Source: Nitrospirota bacterium
GTDB taxonomy: Bacteria; Nitrospirota; Thermodesulfovibrionia; Thermodesulfovibrionales; UBA9159
Direction of reading: 5' to 3'
Assembly: GCA_023382175.1 (NCBI GenBank)
Contig: JAMCQB010000014.1
Coordinates: 1-39,608, forward strand
Length of the DNA: 39,608 nt
The notes beneath the pieces were generated by a model. It was not told where the DNA came from. It was given only the letters and a program-made list of their open reading frames with translations, and ran no database searches. The translations under genes were made by a program, and so were the position numbers. Within the stretch, counting starts at the first letter, position 1. Each line of letters opens with the position of its first letter. Positions 23,217 through 32,471 of this stretch are shown in pieces.

Positions 23217-24142
23217 ACCAGCCGAGTCACGTAATGAATAAGGTCATCATCCTCCTTGGTCCCACAGGCGTGGGGAAAACAGGCGCATCGATCCTTCTTG
23301 CGAAGGCGCTCAATACGGAGATCATCAGCGCCGACTCAATGCAGATATATCGGCACATGGACATCGGGACCGCAAAACCTTCCAGGAAAGAAATGGCCGG
23401 AGTGAAGCACCATATGATCGATATCGTGGAGCCTTCAGAAAGCTTTAGCGCCGGACAATATATCGAACGGGTCATTCCGATAATCGAACATCTGCATACA
23501 CAGGGAAAGATCCCCGTTATCGTGGGCGGCACAGGCCTCTATATCAGGGCGATGACACGGGGCCTCTTCTCCGGTCCCTCTGCCGACTGGAATTTACGGG
23601 AAGAGCTTCTTGCGATGGAAGCAGCGCACACCGGTTCCCTTTACGCCCGTCTCAAGAAACTTGACCCTGAGGCTGCATCCAGGATAATGGGGGCGGATAC
23701 GCGGAGGATCGTGAGGGCGCTGGAGGTCTGCCTCAAGACAGAGACGGGGATCACCGAGTTACAAAAGAATCTCACCAGCCCTCTGCCTTACCCCTTCATC
23801 CTTATCGGCCTCACCAGGGAGAGAAAGGAATTGTATGAACTGATCGAAAAAAGGGTTGACGCAATGCTCGCGAAAGGCCTCGTGGATGAGGTCAGGAATC
23901 TGCTCGGTATGAACCCGGGGAAGACAGCCATGCAGGCCATAGGATACAAAGAGATGGCGCTTTTTTTCAGGGGTGAGATATCCTTTGATGAGGCGATAAG
24001 GATCATCAAGAAAAGGTCAAAGAATTACGCAAAACGCCAGTTCACCTGGTTCAGGCAGGAAGAAGGCATCCAGTGGCTGGACGTAACAGGCCTCTTCACC
24101 GGTAAGGATATTTACAAAACTATTGAGCCTTTTGCAAAATGA
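23213..24142 (+). CDS. miaA: tRNA dimethylallyltransferase (MiaA)
   Basis: 309 residues. P-loop LLGPTGVGKTGAS; DSMQIYRHMDIGTAKPS for the isoprenoid/tRNA site; HHMIDIVEPSESFSAGQY; VGGTGLYIRAMTRG; and the C-terminal KNYAKRQFTWFR. It adds a dimethylallyl group to A37 of tRNAs reading UNN codons. The ATG at 23213 is used here; another at 23234 is closer to the conserved N-terminus and both lack a good SD. hfq follows, as in many genomes, but 197 bp away and after a repeat. The last codons (TIEPFAK) fall in an inverted-repeat arm. Confidence 0.96.
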   Translation: MNQPSHVMNKVIILLGPTGVGKTGASILLAKALNTEIISADSMQIYRHMDIGTAKPSRKEMAGVKHHMIDIVEPSESFSAGQYIERVIPIIEHLHTQGKIPVIVGGTGLYIRAMTRGLFSGPSADWNLREELLAMEAAHTGSLYARLKKLDPEAASRIMGADTRRIVRALEVCLKTETGITELQKNLTSPLPYPFILIGLTRERKELYELIEKRVDAMLAKGLVDEVRNLLGMNPGKTAMQAIGYKEMALFFRGEISFDEAIRIIKKRSKNYAKRQFTWFRQEEGIQWLDVTGLFTGKDIYKTIEPFAK

Positions 24143-24250
24143 CTTTAAACCGCAGAGAACTCAGAGTTTTAAAAAAGATTTTCCTCTGCGCTCTCATTAT
24201 TCCTTTCTCTGTGAACTCTGTGGTCGAGACTTTTGCAAGAGCCTCTATTG
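24123..24250. repeat. Composite inverted repeat between miaA and hfq
   Basis: The outer arms TTGAGCCTTTTGCAAAA (24123-24139) and CTTTTGCAAGAGCCTCTATT (24230-24249) are imperfect inverted repeats. Inside them ACCGCAGAG (24149-24157) faces CTCTGTGGT (24216-24224). The inner ends resemble a second element at 29555-29637. Confidence 0.6.
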
Positions 24251-24339
24251 AAATATTTCTCGAAAATCGTTTAACGTAAGAAGAAAAAAGGGACTCCAGC
24301 AGTGTCAGTCCATGAGGGGGAACCGGTAAGGAGGGTGCG

Positions 24340-24561
24340 ATGTCCAATAACCTGCAAGACAATTTCCTGAATCAACTCAGGAAAGACAAGACTCCTGTGG
24401 TGGTGTATCTGGCCAATGGGGTGAGGCTGAAAGGGACGATTAAAGGTTTTGACAGCTTTGTGATCGTCCTGAAAGAGTCCACGCAGCAGCTCATTTACAA
24501 ACATGCGGTCTCCACCATCGTCCCTGAAAAGGAAGTTGACCTGCGGTTTGAAGAATCATAA
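24340..24561 (+). CDS. hfq: RNA chaperone Hfq
   Basis: 73 residues. Sm1 region [25 protein letters not shown] has the proximal-face Q and the [10 protein letters not shown] strand. Sm2 [10 protein letters not shown] (the classical YKHA motif) follows. Hfq forms a hexamer that pairs small RNAs with mRNAs. The short acidic C-terminus lacks the long tail of E. coli Hfq. AAGGAGG lies 5-10 nt upstream of ATG. Its 3' end overlaps the Nudix gene. Confidence 0.97.
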   Translation: MSNNLQDNFLNQLRKDKTPVVVYLANGVRLKGTIKGFDSFVIVLKESTQQLIYKHAVSTIVPEKEVDLRFEES

Positions 24562-24946
24562 AAACCCCGCTCCGACGGTAGACGTCATCATAGAGTGCGA
24601 AGGCGGGATCGTTATGATAAAGAGGAAAAATCCTCCTGCGGGGTGGGCTCTTCCCGGCGGGTTTGTGGACTACGGAGAAAATCTTGAGTCAGCGGCAGTC
24701 AGGGAGGCAAGGGAAGAGACCGGGCTGGACATAACGCTCGTGAGGCAGTTCCATACCTATTCCGACCCTGACAGGGACCCGAGGCAGCACACCATCACCA
24801 CCGTATATATCGCACGGGCATCGGGAAAGCCCCGTGGGGGCGATGATGCTGCTGAGGCACGGGTATTCAGCCGTGATCGTCTCCCCGAACCCATAGTCTT
24901 TGACCACAAAAGGATACTGGATGATTATTTCATGAGGAGGTATTAG
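24548..24946 (+). CDS. Nudix hydrolase
   Basis: About 132 residues from a TTG at 24548 that overlaps hfq by 14 nt; the frame stays open upstream inside hfq but a longer form is unlikely. The Nudix box is G-x5-E-x7-REAREETGL ([20 protein letters not shown], then ETGLD). The opening [18 protein letters not shown] is typical of ADP-ribose or nucleotide pyrophosphatases. It hydrolyses nucleoside diphosphates linked to another moiety; the exact substrate is not evident. The stop TAG is followed immediately by the ATG of the next gene. Confidence 0.9.
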   Translation: MKNHKNPAPTVDVIIECEGGIVMIKRKNPPAGWALPGGFVDYGENLESAAVREAREETGLDITLVRQFHTYSDPDRDPRQHTITTVYIARASGKPRGGDDAAEARVFSRDRLPEPIVFDHKRILDDYFMRRY

Positions 24947-25597
24947 ATGCTCAAGGCAATGCGCAAGCACGCGAAATTTTTCTATGTCCTGTTCTTTATC
25001 GTGATCCTTTCGTTCATCTTCTGGGGTGTCGGAACCGTGGATAAATCCACCGCTGTGCCCATTGCGGAGGTGGGGAAAGAAAAAATAACGCTCGAAGAAT
25101 ACTGGACTGCCTATGACAGGGCAAGGGAATTCTACCGGAATATCACAAAAGGGACGTTCACTGAAGAGATGGAAAAACAGCTTAACCTCAAGCAGAAGGT
25201 CCTGGATTCTCTCATCGATGAAATGGTCCTTATGGCGGAGGCAAAGAAGATAGGGATTCAGGTGAGCGATGCGGAGCTGGAGGAAGCCATTGTCAACGAC
25301 CCTGCCTTCCTGCGTGACGGCAAATTCAGCAAGGACGTATATCTCAGAACCTTGCAGCTCAGCAGGATGACGCCTGAATACTTTGAGTCCATGAAACGGA
25401 AAGAACTGATCCTCTCCAAAATGCACCGGCTCATCGGAGAATCCATTGACCTCACTGATGAAGGCATGAAAGATCCTGCTCTGGCGAATGCTCGGCAGGC
25501 CTTGCTCTCCCAGATGAGGGAACAGGCAGTCAAGTCCTATGTGGAAGGACTCAAGAAACAGATGAAGATAAAGGTTAACCAGCAGCTTATCAGCTGA
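24947..25597 (+). CDS. SurA-N/PpiD-N-like membrane-anchored chaperone without PPIase domain
   Basis: 216 residues. A basic N-terminus and one membrane helix (FFYVLFFIVILSFIFWGVG) are followed by a helical domain like the N-terminal part of PpiD/SurA (VPIAEVGKEKITLEEYWTAY, LNLKQKVLDSLIDEMVLMAE). It ends at about residue 216 with no parvulin PPIase domain, which PpiD proteins normally carry. It probably assists folding of exported proteins at the periplasmic face of the inner membrane. It starts directly after the Nudix stop (TAGATG) and is cotranscribed. Confidence 0.8.
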   Translation: MLKAMRKHAKFFYVLFFIVILSFIFWGVGTVDKSTAVPIAEVGKEKITLEEYWTAYDRAREFYRNITKGTFTEEMEKQLNLKQKVLDSLIDEMVLMAEAKKIGIQVSDAELEEAIVNDPAFLRDGKFSKDVYLRTLQLSRMTPEYFESMKRKELILSKMHRLIGESIDLTDEGMKDPALANARQALLSQMREQAVKSYVEGLKKQMKIKVNQQLIS

Positions 25598-25599
25598 CG

Positions 25600-26991
25600 T
25601 TACCTCAGGGCTGCCCTAACGCCTTTCACCACTGCTTCCACTTCTTCGGTGGAGATGGTCCGTGGGTCAAGAATGAGGGAATCGCCCTTGATCCGGGCGA
25701 CAATGGAAGGCCGGCCGCTTCTGAGCCTCTCCTCCAGTTCATTCACCGTGATCTTCCCTGGCTTTATAGAGACGGCAAAGGTGGGGAAGTTAACCTCCGG
25801 GAGAGAACCTCCTCCTGCCTGTGAGGAGTCCTTGATGATCTCTATTGCTGCGTCCTTTAGGTCTCTCCTGAGGAGGACCGCAATCTTCTTTGCCCTTGCC
25901 CTGATCTTCTCCGGATCTTCGAGGAGCATCTTCACGGTGGGTATATTCTCCTTAGCATGCTCCTCATCCGCATATTCAAGAAGGGTCGCTTCCAGCGCTG
26001 CCAGGGTGAGCTTGTCGATGCGCACCGCCCTGGTGAGAGGGTGCTTCTGTATCTTTTCGATACATTCTTTTCTCCCCAGGATCAACCCTGCCTGGGGTCC
26101 GCCAAGGAGTTTGTCCCCGCTGAAGGTGACAATGTCCACGCCGCTCTTCAGTATCTCCTGCACCGAAGGTTCTGTATGGATCCCGTACGGTTTCAGGTTA
26201 ATGAGGCAACCGCTACCCAGATCATGCATCACCGGGATGTTACGACCGTGCCCGAAGGCCGCAAGCTTTTCGATGGAAACATCCTCCGTGAATCCGGTAA
26301 TGCGGTAATTGGACTGATGGACCTTGAGAATAAGGGCGGTGGAATCGTTCATGGCACGCTCATAATCGTGGAGATGGGTCTTGTTGGTCGTCCCCACCTC
26401 TTTCAGCGCCGCGCCGCTCTGGGCCATGACATCAGGGACCCTGAAGGAGCCGCCGATCTCCACCAGCTCCCCACGGGAAACAATAACCTCCCTGCCCTTG
26501 GCCAGCGCGCTCAGGCAGAGGAGGACTGCAGCGGCATTATTGTTCACCGCAAAGCCGTCCTCGGCGCCGGTGATCTCCCTCAGGAGCTTCTTGATATGGG
26601 AATATCTCTTCCCCCGTTTTCCTGTTCCGAGGTCGAACTCAAGGTTTGAATACTGGGTGGCGATCCTTGTCATGTTCTCCACCGCCTTCTCTGAAAGGAC
26701 CGAACGGCCGAGGTTGGTATGGATGACAATACCCGTTGCATTGATGACAGGCCTGAGACTGAGGGACGACAATTTCTCAACCCTCGCCGTAATGTCAGGG
26801 ACCATGCTCTCAACAGAAACATCTGCGGTCGTCCCTTCCAGGATCTCCTTTCTCCTGAGGTCTATCCCCTCTCTGATAGCGGCAAGGACATATCTCCTCG
26901 GATAGGTCCCCAGCCACTCACTTCCGTACCCGCTCTTGAGGACCTCGTCCACGGAGGGAAGATGAGACAATAATTCCTGTTTCCTGTTCAT
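25600..26991 (-). CDS. selA: L-seryl-tRNA(Sec) selenium transferase (SelA)
   Basis: 463 residues. The PLP lysine is K294 in FSGDKLLGGPQ. Other family parts are present: the N-terminal tRNA-binding region with LPSVDEVL, PVINATGIVIHTNLGRSVLS, and the PLP-site HDLGSGCL. It converts Ser-tRNA(Sec) to Sec-tRNA(Sec) using selenophosphate. It sits a few bases downstream of the OsmC gene on the minus strand, and selB is divergent. selC and selD are not in the window. Confidence is high from the lysine context and full length. Confidence 0.97.
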   Translation of the reverse strand: MNRKQELLSHLPSVDEVLKSGYGSEWLGTYPRRYVLAAIREGIDLRRKEILEGTTADVSVESMVPDITARVEKLSSLSLRPVINATGIVIHTNLGRSVLSEKAVENMTRIATQYSNLEFDLGTGKRGKRYSHIKKLLREITGAEDGFAVNNNAAAVLLCLSALAKGREVIVSRGELVEIGGSFRVPDVMAQSGAALKEVGTTNKTHLHDYERAMNDSTALILKVHQSNYRITGFTEDVSIEKLAAFGHGRNIPVMHDLGSGCLINLKPYGIHTEPSVQEILKSGVDIVTFSGDKLLGGPQAGLILGRKECIEKIQKHPLTRAVRIDKLTLAALEATLLEYADEEHAKENIPTVKMLLEDPEKIRARAKKIAVLLRRDLKDAAIEIIKDSSQAGGGSLPEVNFPTFAVSIKPGKITVNELEERLRSGRPSIVARIKGDSLILDPRTISTEEVEAVVKGVRAALR

Positions 26992-26997
26992 GGACGG

Positions 26998-27495
26998 CTA
27001 AAGGCTCTCCTGCGCCTTTTCTTCATCGATGACGTACTTCACGGCCACCTTCAGATCTTTGCGAAGGGAGTGGTAAACCGAGCAATATTTTTCCTGGGAA
27101 AGAGAAATGACCCTGTCCATTTTCCTGGGCGTTATATTCTCGCCTGATATATGAATCACCAATTCCATAGACTTATAATACTGTGGCGGTGTGAGGTTTC
27201 TTTCTCCCGAATAGTCAATCTTAAACTTCGTTACTGTAGCCCTCATCTTCTGTAAAAAAGATACAACATCTATTGCAAGACATCCCGCAAGACTCATTAA
27301 GAGGGTCTCTGTGGGTGAACATCCCCATTGGAATTCAGCGTCATAATCAACTTCTTCGCCTCGCTGCGTTCTGCCGTGAAAAATCAAATCCCTTTCCCAC
27401 GTCAAAACGCCCTTGTTCACCGGCATGATCTTCCCTTTGTATCCCTCTAAAGATTCCTCCAATGACTTGAGGTCTTTGTCTTCCGTAATGCTCAC
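26998..27495 (-). CDS. OsmC/Ohr-family protein
   Basis: 165 residues from a GTG at 27495 with GGAGG close upstream; a longer form to 27546 lacks an SD. OsmC hallmarks: the central cysteine of MSLAGCLAIDVVSFLQK, an early strand region with RTQRGEEVDYDAEFQWG and, near the end, EKYCSVYHSLRKDLKVAV with the second cysteine. Both redox cysteines are therefore kept. OsmC-like proteins reduce organic hydroperoxides with lipoamide-type thiols. It is directly upstream of selA with 6 bp between, so the two are one transcript; a link to selenium metabolism is an inference only. Confidence 0.88.
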   Translation of the reverse strand: MSITEDKDLKSLEESLEGYKGKIMPVNKGVLTWERDLIFHGRTQRGEEVDYDAEFQWGCSPTETLLMSLAGCLAIDVVSFLQKMRATVTKFKIDYSGERNLTPPQYYKSMELVIHISGENITPRKMDRVISLSQEKYCSVYHSLRKDLKVAVKYVIDEEKAQESL

Positions 27496-27571
27496 TGTTT
27501 CCTCCCGAATGAGTGTCCGAAAGCGAGGACAGATAACTCTCATCACAAAAGAGATTTCCGTGCCTTCGGAA

Positions 27572-27591
27572 TATGCTTATTATATAGCATA
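27572..27591. promoter_or_regulatory. Candidate operator in the OsmC-selB divergent region
   Basis: TATGCT (27572-27577) and AGCATA (27586-27591) are inverted arms with 8 bp of AT-rich spacer. It lies between divergent OsmC-selA and selB. No regulator is known to me for this motif. Confidence 0.35.
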
Positions 27592-27629
27592 ATCGCGAAG
27601 GGCTGTAAAGGTTCCTTTTCCCCTCTCCC

Positions 27630-27659
27630 TTGATAGAACACCGCCCTTTTGCATAGAAT
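27630..27659 (+). promoter_or_regulatory. Promoter of selB
   Basis: TTGATA (27630-27635) and TAGAAT (27654-27659) with an 18-bp spacer. The ATG at 27665 is 5 nt after the -10 box and has no Shine-Dalgarno, so a leaderless mRNA is likely. Confidence 0.5.
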
Positions 27660-27664
27660 ACCCC

Positions 27665-29539
27665 ATGCGTTATGTAATTCTCGGCACGGCAGGCCACATC
27701 GACCACGGCAAAAGCTCCCTTGTCAAGGCCCTCACGGGCATCGACCCTGACCGCCTGAAGGAGGAAAAGGAGCGTGGAATCACCATTGACCTCGGTTTTG
27801 CCGATCTCACCTATCCCGACGGTCTCACCGTCGGGATCGTGGATGTCCCCGGGCACGAGCGTCTTGTCAGGAACATGCTTGCCGGGGCAGGCGGCATTGA
27901 CCTGGTGCTCCTTGTCATTGCAGCAGACGAGGGCATCATGCCCCAGAGCCGAGAACACCTCGCCATCTGCAATCTGCTCAGGATCAAATCAGGCCTCGTC
28001 GCGGTCACAAAGGCTGACCTTGCAGAAAAGGAATGGCTTGAACTCGTCATGGATGAGGTGCGCGGTTTCGTGAAAGGGACCTTCCTTGAAGGCGCAGAGA
28101 TCATCCCTGTGTCTTCCAAAACAGGAGAGAATCTGGATATATTAAGAGAAAAAATCAGGGAGGTTGCACTGAAGGTCGAGCCGAAACCGGTGGAGGAGAT
28201 CTTCAGGCTTCCCATAGACCGGGTGTTCACCCTGAAGGGCTTCGGCACCGTGGTGACCGGCACTGTGGTCTCGGGCGCCCTTTCGCTGGATGATGTGGCG
28301 GAGATACAGCCCTCGGGCATCAGCGCCAAGGTGAGAGGGCTCCACAGCCACGGCAAGGCGATCCAGACCGCCCGTGCGGGACAGAGGGTTGCCATCAATC
28401 TCCAGGGGGTGAACAAGGAGGACCTTCGGCGCGGCGATGTGGTGGTAACACCGAAGAGCGTTCAGCCTTCCCGGATCATGGATGCCCGCATAGACCTCCT
28501 CGAGGAAGTGCCTCCGCTGAAGAGCAAGAGCCTTGTTCATTTCCATATCGCCACATCAGAAACCGTCGCACGGGTCATTCTCTACAATAGGGACGAACTG
28601 AATGCAGGGGAATCCTGTTACTGTCAGTTGCGCCTGGACGAACCGGTGGTGGCCCTTTCCGGAGACCGCTTCATTGTGAGAAAATTTTCTCCTGTTCTCA
28701 CCAGCGGCGGCGGAACCGTTCTTGATCCTTCCCCTGACAGGAGAAGGCGCAAGGATTCAACAGCAGATCTTGATGTCCTTGAAACCGGCGCCCTCCCTGA
28801 AAAAATAGCGGCGAAGGTGAAGAAAGCAGGGTTGAAGGGAATGAACGTATCCTCCGTCACCGGATGGATAAAGGCCGAAATTCCCGCTATCGACGAATCC
28901 CTCAAACAGTTGAAGTCCCGGGGCCTCCTCATACAGCTGGGTGACACCCTTTTCCACCGGGACGTTTATGGCGGCCTCTCCATGGGCATTTCGGAAACAC
29001 TCGACAGCTTCCACAAAAAAAATCCTTTAAGCCCCGGTATGCCCAAGGAGGAGCTTCGGGTCCAGGCGAGGATGCGCCAGGAGATCTGGGGAAGTTGGCT
29101 CAGTTCCATGGAAAGTGTGGTGGTGGATAAGGAAGTGGTAAGGCTCAAGAGTTTCAGGACTGCCTCGTCCGAGTCTTCTCCGGCCTCTTCAAAGATCCGC
29201 GAAGCCCTGGAAAAGGCGAAATTTCAGCCTCCCTCAAAGGAAGAGCTTGCGGAAAGCCTCGCTCTTCCCCTGAAGACGGTAACGGACATGCTCAAACTCA
29301 TGGGCAAGGAAGGCACCCTCGTGCGGATCAATGATTCCATGTATATCACTGCAGCCGCATACAACGAGCTCATCTCTTTGCTCAAGGCATTTTTTGGGAA
29401 GAAACCGGAGATGACCGTGGCGGAATTCAGGGACATCCTCGGAACAACAAGGAAGTACGCCCTTCCCTTTCTGGAATATCTGGATTCCAACAAGATAACC
29501 TTACGGGTGGGGGATGTGAGGAAATTCCTTTTAAAATAA
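27665..29539 (+). CDS. selB: Selenocysteine-specific elongation factor SelB
   Basis: 624 residues. The GTPase domain has GHIDHGKSS (10-18), DVPGHE (60-65) and TKAD (115-118). Two beta-barrel domains of EF-Tu type follow, and the C-terminal ~250 residues contain winged-helix modules (e.g. [17 protein letters not shown] and [19 protein letters not shown]) that bind SECIS RNA hairpins. It delivers Sec-tRNA to UGA codons. Together with selA it shows the host makes selenoproteins; none was noticed in this window. A terminator-like repeat follows the gene. Confidence 0.97.
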   Translation: MRYVILGTAGHIDHGKSSLVKALTGIDPDRLKEEKERGITIDLGFADLTYPDGLTVGIVDVPGHERLVRNMLAGAGGIDLVLLVIAADEGIMPQSREHLAICNLLRIKSGLVAVTKADLAEKEWLELVMDEVRGFVKGTFLEGAEIIPVSSKTGENLDILREKIREVALKVEPKPVEEIFRLPIDRVFTLKGFGTVVTGTVVSGALSLDDVAEIQPSGISAKVRGLHSHGKAIQTARAGQRVAINLQGVNKEDLRRGDVVVTPKSVQPSRIMDARIDLLEEVPPLKSKSLVHFHIATSETVARVILYNRDELNAGESCYCQLRLDEPVVALSGDRFIVRKFSPVLTSGGGTVLDPSPDRRRRKDSTADLDVLETGALPEKIAAKVKKAGLKGMNVSSVTGWIKAEIPAIDESLKQLKSRGLLIQLGDTLFHRDVYGGLSMGISETLDSFHKKNPLSPGMPKEELRVQARMRQEIWGSWLSSMESVVVDKEVVRLKSFRTASSESSPASSKIREALEKAKFQPPSKEELAESLALPLKTVTDMLKLMGKEGTLVRINDSMYITAAAYNELISLLKAFFGKKPEMTVAEFRDILGTTRKYALPFLEYLDSNKITLRVGDVRKFLLK

Positions 29540-29554
29540 GACCGGAGGAATAGG

Positions 29555-29637
29555 GCCACAGAGAACTCAGAGTTCCCAGAGAAAAACAAATAGATTTCAG
29601 AATTTTTCTCACTTTCTCTCTCCGTGAACTCTGTGGC
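29555..29637. repeat. Inverted repeat after selB (GCCACAGAG family)
   Basis: GCCACAGAG (29555-29563) faces CTCTGTGGC (29629-29637) around an A/T-rich core, with further partial pairing inside. The miaA-hfq element has nearly the same ends. It may serve as terminator for selB and the opposing tRNA gene. Confidence 0.65.
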
Positions 29638-29667
29638 AAAGAATTTAAGTTGACGGAAGGAATGAAA

Positions 29668-29743
29668 TGGTGGGCAGTCGCAGAATCGAACTGCGGACAC
29701 GAGGCTTTTCAGGCCTCTGCTCTACCGACTGAGCTAACTGCCC
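29668..29743 (-). tRNA. tRNA-Phe (GAA)
   Basis: 76 nt on the minus strand with an encoded CCA end. The acceptor GGGCAGT pairs with ACTGCCC, and the D arm GCTCAGTCGGTAGAGC is standard. The anticodon stem GAGGC/GCCTC encloses the loop CTGAAAA (anticodon GAA), and the T arm is CGCAGTTCGATTCTGCG. The variable region is the short GTGTC. All stems pair. Confidence 0.97.
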
Positions 29744-29752
29744 GTGCTATGA

Positions 29753-29782
29753 ACTATAATCGTTAGCGCTTTTTGTTGTCAA
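29753..29782 (-). promoter_or_regulatory. Promoter of the tRNA-Phe gene
   Basis: On the minus strand, a perfect TTGACA (29777-29782) and TATAGT (29753-29758) are 18 bp apart, 9 nt before the tRNA 5' end. Confidence 0.8.
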
Positions 29783-29813
29783 GGATGCTGAAGGGTTAGC
29801 AAGAGGACAGGCG

Positions 29814-31343
29814 ATGGATATGAAAAAGAATATACGCACCTACGGACCGGCAGCCCTCTCCGGCTTTTTGCTCATTTTTGCTTTCCCCACCTTTGATCTC
29901 TATCCCCTGGCATGGGTCGCCTTTGTGCCCCTCCTCGTCTCCCTCTGGGACAAGAAACCAAAGGAGGCATTCATCAGCGGCGTGATCACGGGTATCTTCT
30001 CTTTCTTCGGCACCCTCTACTGGATATATCATTCCATCACCCATTATGGTTCGGTGCCTCTTCCGGTAAGCGTCGGTCTGGTCCTCCTGCTCAGTCTCTA
30101 TCTCAGCCTCTATCCCGGACTATTCGCCCTTATCTTTTCCCTCAAGATTAAGACTTCACGGCTTCCCGCCCTCCTGCTGGCCCCTGTCTTCTGGGTGACC
30201 CTTGAATTTATCCGTTCTTATGCCCTCACCGGCTTTCCCTGGTCGAGCATAGGATACTCCCAATACCGTTTTCTCTACGGCATCCAGTTTGCTGACATCA
30301 CCGGAATTTACGGCGTTTCCTTTATCGTGCTTGCGGTGAACGGCGCCGTGGCTGATCTGTTCATAGCGAAGAGACGAAGGGCTGAAATGCCCCTTTTCCC
30401 CATGACCCATACCCTCATCGGCTATGTCGTCTTTTTTGTAGTCCTGCTTTTCATCTTCGGCTATGGGTATTGGAGAATTCACCAGGAGCGCCCCGGAGGG
30501 TTCCTCAGGGCAAGCATCATTCAGGGGAATATCGAACAGGCCAAGAAATGGGCGCCGGCTTATCAGGAAGAAGTTGCGGGTATATACAGGGAATTGTCTG
30601 TTGCTGCTGCTGATTCATCCCCTTCTTTGATCATCTGGCCCGAGACTGCAGTGCCCTTTTATTTCGGCTACGATGCTGCCCGTTCGGATGATCTTGTGGC
30701 GTTCCAACGCCGGCTGAATTCCTATCTCCTTTTCGGGAGCGTTATGGTGAAGAGACCTCCTTCCCCCGGGAACCCCGCGCTTCTTACCAACAGCGCAGTA
30801 CTCCTTGACAGGGAAGGAAATGTCTCGTATATTTATGATAAAATACATCTTGTTCCCTTTGGAGAGTATGTTCCCCTGAGGAGTATCCTTTTCTTTGTCG
30901 ATAAGCTCGTTGCCGGCATCGGTGATTATGAACCGGGCGACAAAGTGATTAAGGCAAACACGGCCTTTGGCAGTTTTGCTACCTTTGTCTGTTATGAGAT
31001 CATATTCCCGGGGCTTGTGAGGAAATTTTATTCCAGGGATGGAGATTTTATCGTGACCATTACCAATGACGCTTGGTTCGGAAGGACCACCGGTCCCTAT
31101 CAGCACTTCAGTATGGCTGTTTTCAGGGCCATAGAAAACAGAAAACCGGTAGTCCGCGCCGCGAACACCGGGATTTCCGGTTATATTGACAGCAGCGGGA
31201 GGATCTTACGGGTGACCCCTCTCTTTGAAAGACGGGTCGAAACCGTGGATATCAAGACAGACAAGAGTAGGAGTTTCTATTCACGGTACGGGGATATATT
31301 CTCCTATCTCTGCATCGTTGCTTTGCTTTTATTATTACTATAA
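29814..31343 (+). CDS. lnt: Apolipoprotein N-acyltransferase (Lnt)
   Basis: 509 residues. Six or more N-terminal membrane helices are followed by a nitrilase-like periplasmic domain with the triad E277 (IIWPETAVPF), K343 (YDKIHLVPFGEY) and C393 (FVCYEIIFPG), then a C-terminal helix (SYLCIVALLLLLL). It transfers the third acyl chain to the N-terminal cysteine of lipoproteins. That implies an outer-membrane lipoprotein pathway. AGAGGA precedes the ATG. prfB begins 18 bp after the stop and may be cotranscribed. Confidence 0.96.
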   Translation: MDMKKNIRTYGPAALSGFLLIFAFPTFDLYPLAWVAFVPLLVSLWDKKPKEAFISGVITGIFSFFGTLYWIYHSITHYGSVPLPVSVGLVLLLSLYLSLYPGLFALIFSLKIKTSRLPALLLAPVFWVTLEFIRSYALTGFPWSSIGYSQYRFLYGIQFADITGIYGVSFIVLAVNGAVADLFIAKRRRAEMPLFPMTHTLIGYVVFFVVLLFIFGYGYWRIHQERPGGFLRASIIQGNIEQAKKWAPAYQEEVAGIYRELSVAAADSSPSLIIWPETAVPFYFGYDAARSDDLVAFQRRLNSYLLFGSVMVKRPPSPGNPALLTNSAVLLDREGNVSYIYDKIHLVPFGEYVPLRSILFFVDKLVAGIGDYEPGDKVIKANTAFGSFATFVCYEIIFPGLVRKFYSRDGDFIVTITNDAWFGRTTGPYQHFSMAVFRAIENRKPVVRAANTGISGYIDSSGRILRVTPLFERRVETVDIKTDKSRSFYSRYGDIFSYLCIVALLLLLL

Positions 31344-31360
31344 AAATTCGGAGGTATGGT

Positions 31361-32471
31361 ATGCTGCGCATTGACGAAATAAAGCAGGAACTTTTTAATC
31401 TCAGGCTTAAGACCGAGGCGCTGAGAGGTTATCTTTGATGTCCGTGGTATTAGGGAAAAGATAGAGCGCCTCAACAGCGAACTTGCCCTGGAGTCCTCAT
31501 GGTCGTCACCGCATAAGCTCCATGAACTACAGAAGAAAAGGGCAGCCCTCGAAAACATCCTATCACCTTTTGACGCCGTTGATGAAAGACTCTCCTACCT
31601 GGAAAATTCCCTGGATATCCTTGAGGAGGAAGGAGGAGAGGCCTTTCTCAAAGAGATCCATGAGGAGATAGAAAACCTCAGGGAATCCATCAAGACCATA
31701 GAACTGAGGCATCTTCTTTCCGGCGAGATCGACATCAACAATGCCATCATGACAATCCATCCGGGCGCAGGGGGAACGGAAAGCCAGGACTGGGCGCAGA
31801 TCCTCATGAGGATGTATCTGAGATGGGCCGAAAAACGGGGTTTCACCACCCAGATCATTGATCTCCTTCCCGGTGAAGAGGCAGGAATAAAGAGCGCCAC
31901 CATAACGGTGTCGGGTCCTTATGCCTACGGGTATCTGAAGGCAGAAGCGGGTGTTCACCGCCTCGTGCGGATATCTCCCTTTGATGCAAACAAGCGGCGA
32001 CATACCTCTTTTTCCGCAGTCCTTGTGTATCCCGAGATCGAGGAAGATATGGATGTGGAGATTAATGAGGATGATTTGAAGATCGATACGTACAGGGCAT
32101 CGGGGGCCGGCGGGCAGCATGTGAACAAGACCTCATCCGCGGTCAGGATCACCCATATGCCTACGGGGATCATCGTGGCCTGTCAGAATGAACGGTCACA
32201 GCATAAGAACAAGGCCATGGCAATGAAAATTCTGAAGGCAAGGATATACGATCTTCAGCTTAAAGAGCAGGAAAGAAAGATGGAAGGCATTGTGGGAGAT
32301 AAGAAAGGCATATCGTGGGGAAATCAGATCAGGTCCTATATCCTCCAGCCTTACCGCCTTGTGAAAGATCACAGGACCGACATCGAGGTGGGCAATGTAG
32401 ATGCGGTCCTTGACGGAGAAATTGATGTCTTTATTGCTGCGTATTTGAGGGAGAGATGCAAGGTGGCCTAG
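31361..32471 (+). CDS. prfB: Peptide chain release factor 2 (prfB) with programmed +1 frameshift
   Basis: Start ATG at 31361 with GGAGG upstream. The first 25 codons end at CTT-TGA (31433-31438); a +1 shift at CTT lets ribosomes read GAT from 31437 and continue to 32471, giving 369 residues. An SD-like GAGAGG sits just before the shift site, as in the classic RF2 site. The body carries the SPF codon-reading motif (VRISPFDANKRRH) and GGQ (SGAGGQHVNKTSS). RF2 terminates at UGA and UAA and controls its own level by this shift. Annotation tools may split it. Confidence 0.95.
31427..31438 (+). promoter_or_regulatory. RF2 programmed frameshift site
   Basis: GGTTATCTTTGA, with GAGAGG just before. 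When RF2 is scarce the ribosome slips +1 on CTT instead of stopping at TGA. Confidence 0.9.

Noticed and set aside
31433-31438. TGA early in prfB as a nonsense mutation or selenocysteine codon
   Set aside because: CTT-TGA with an upstream SD-like GAGAGG and a +1 continuation is the classic RF2 autoregulatory frameshift.
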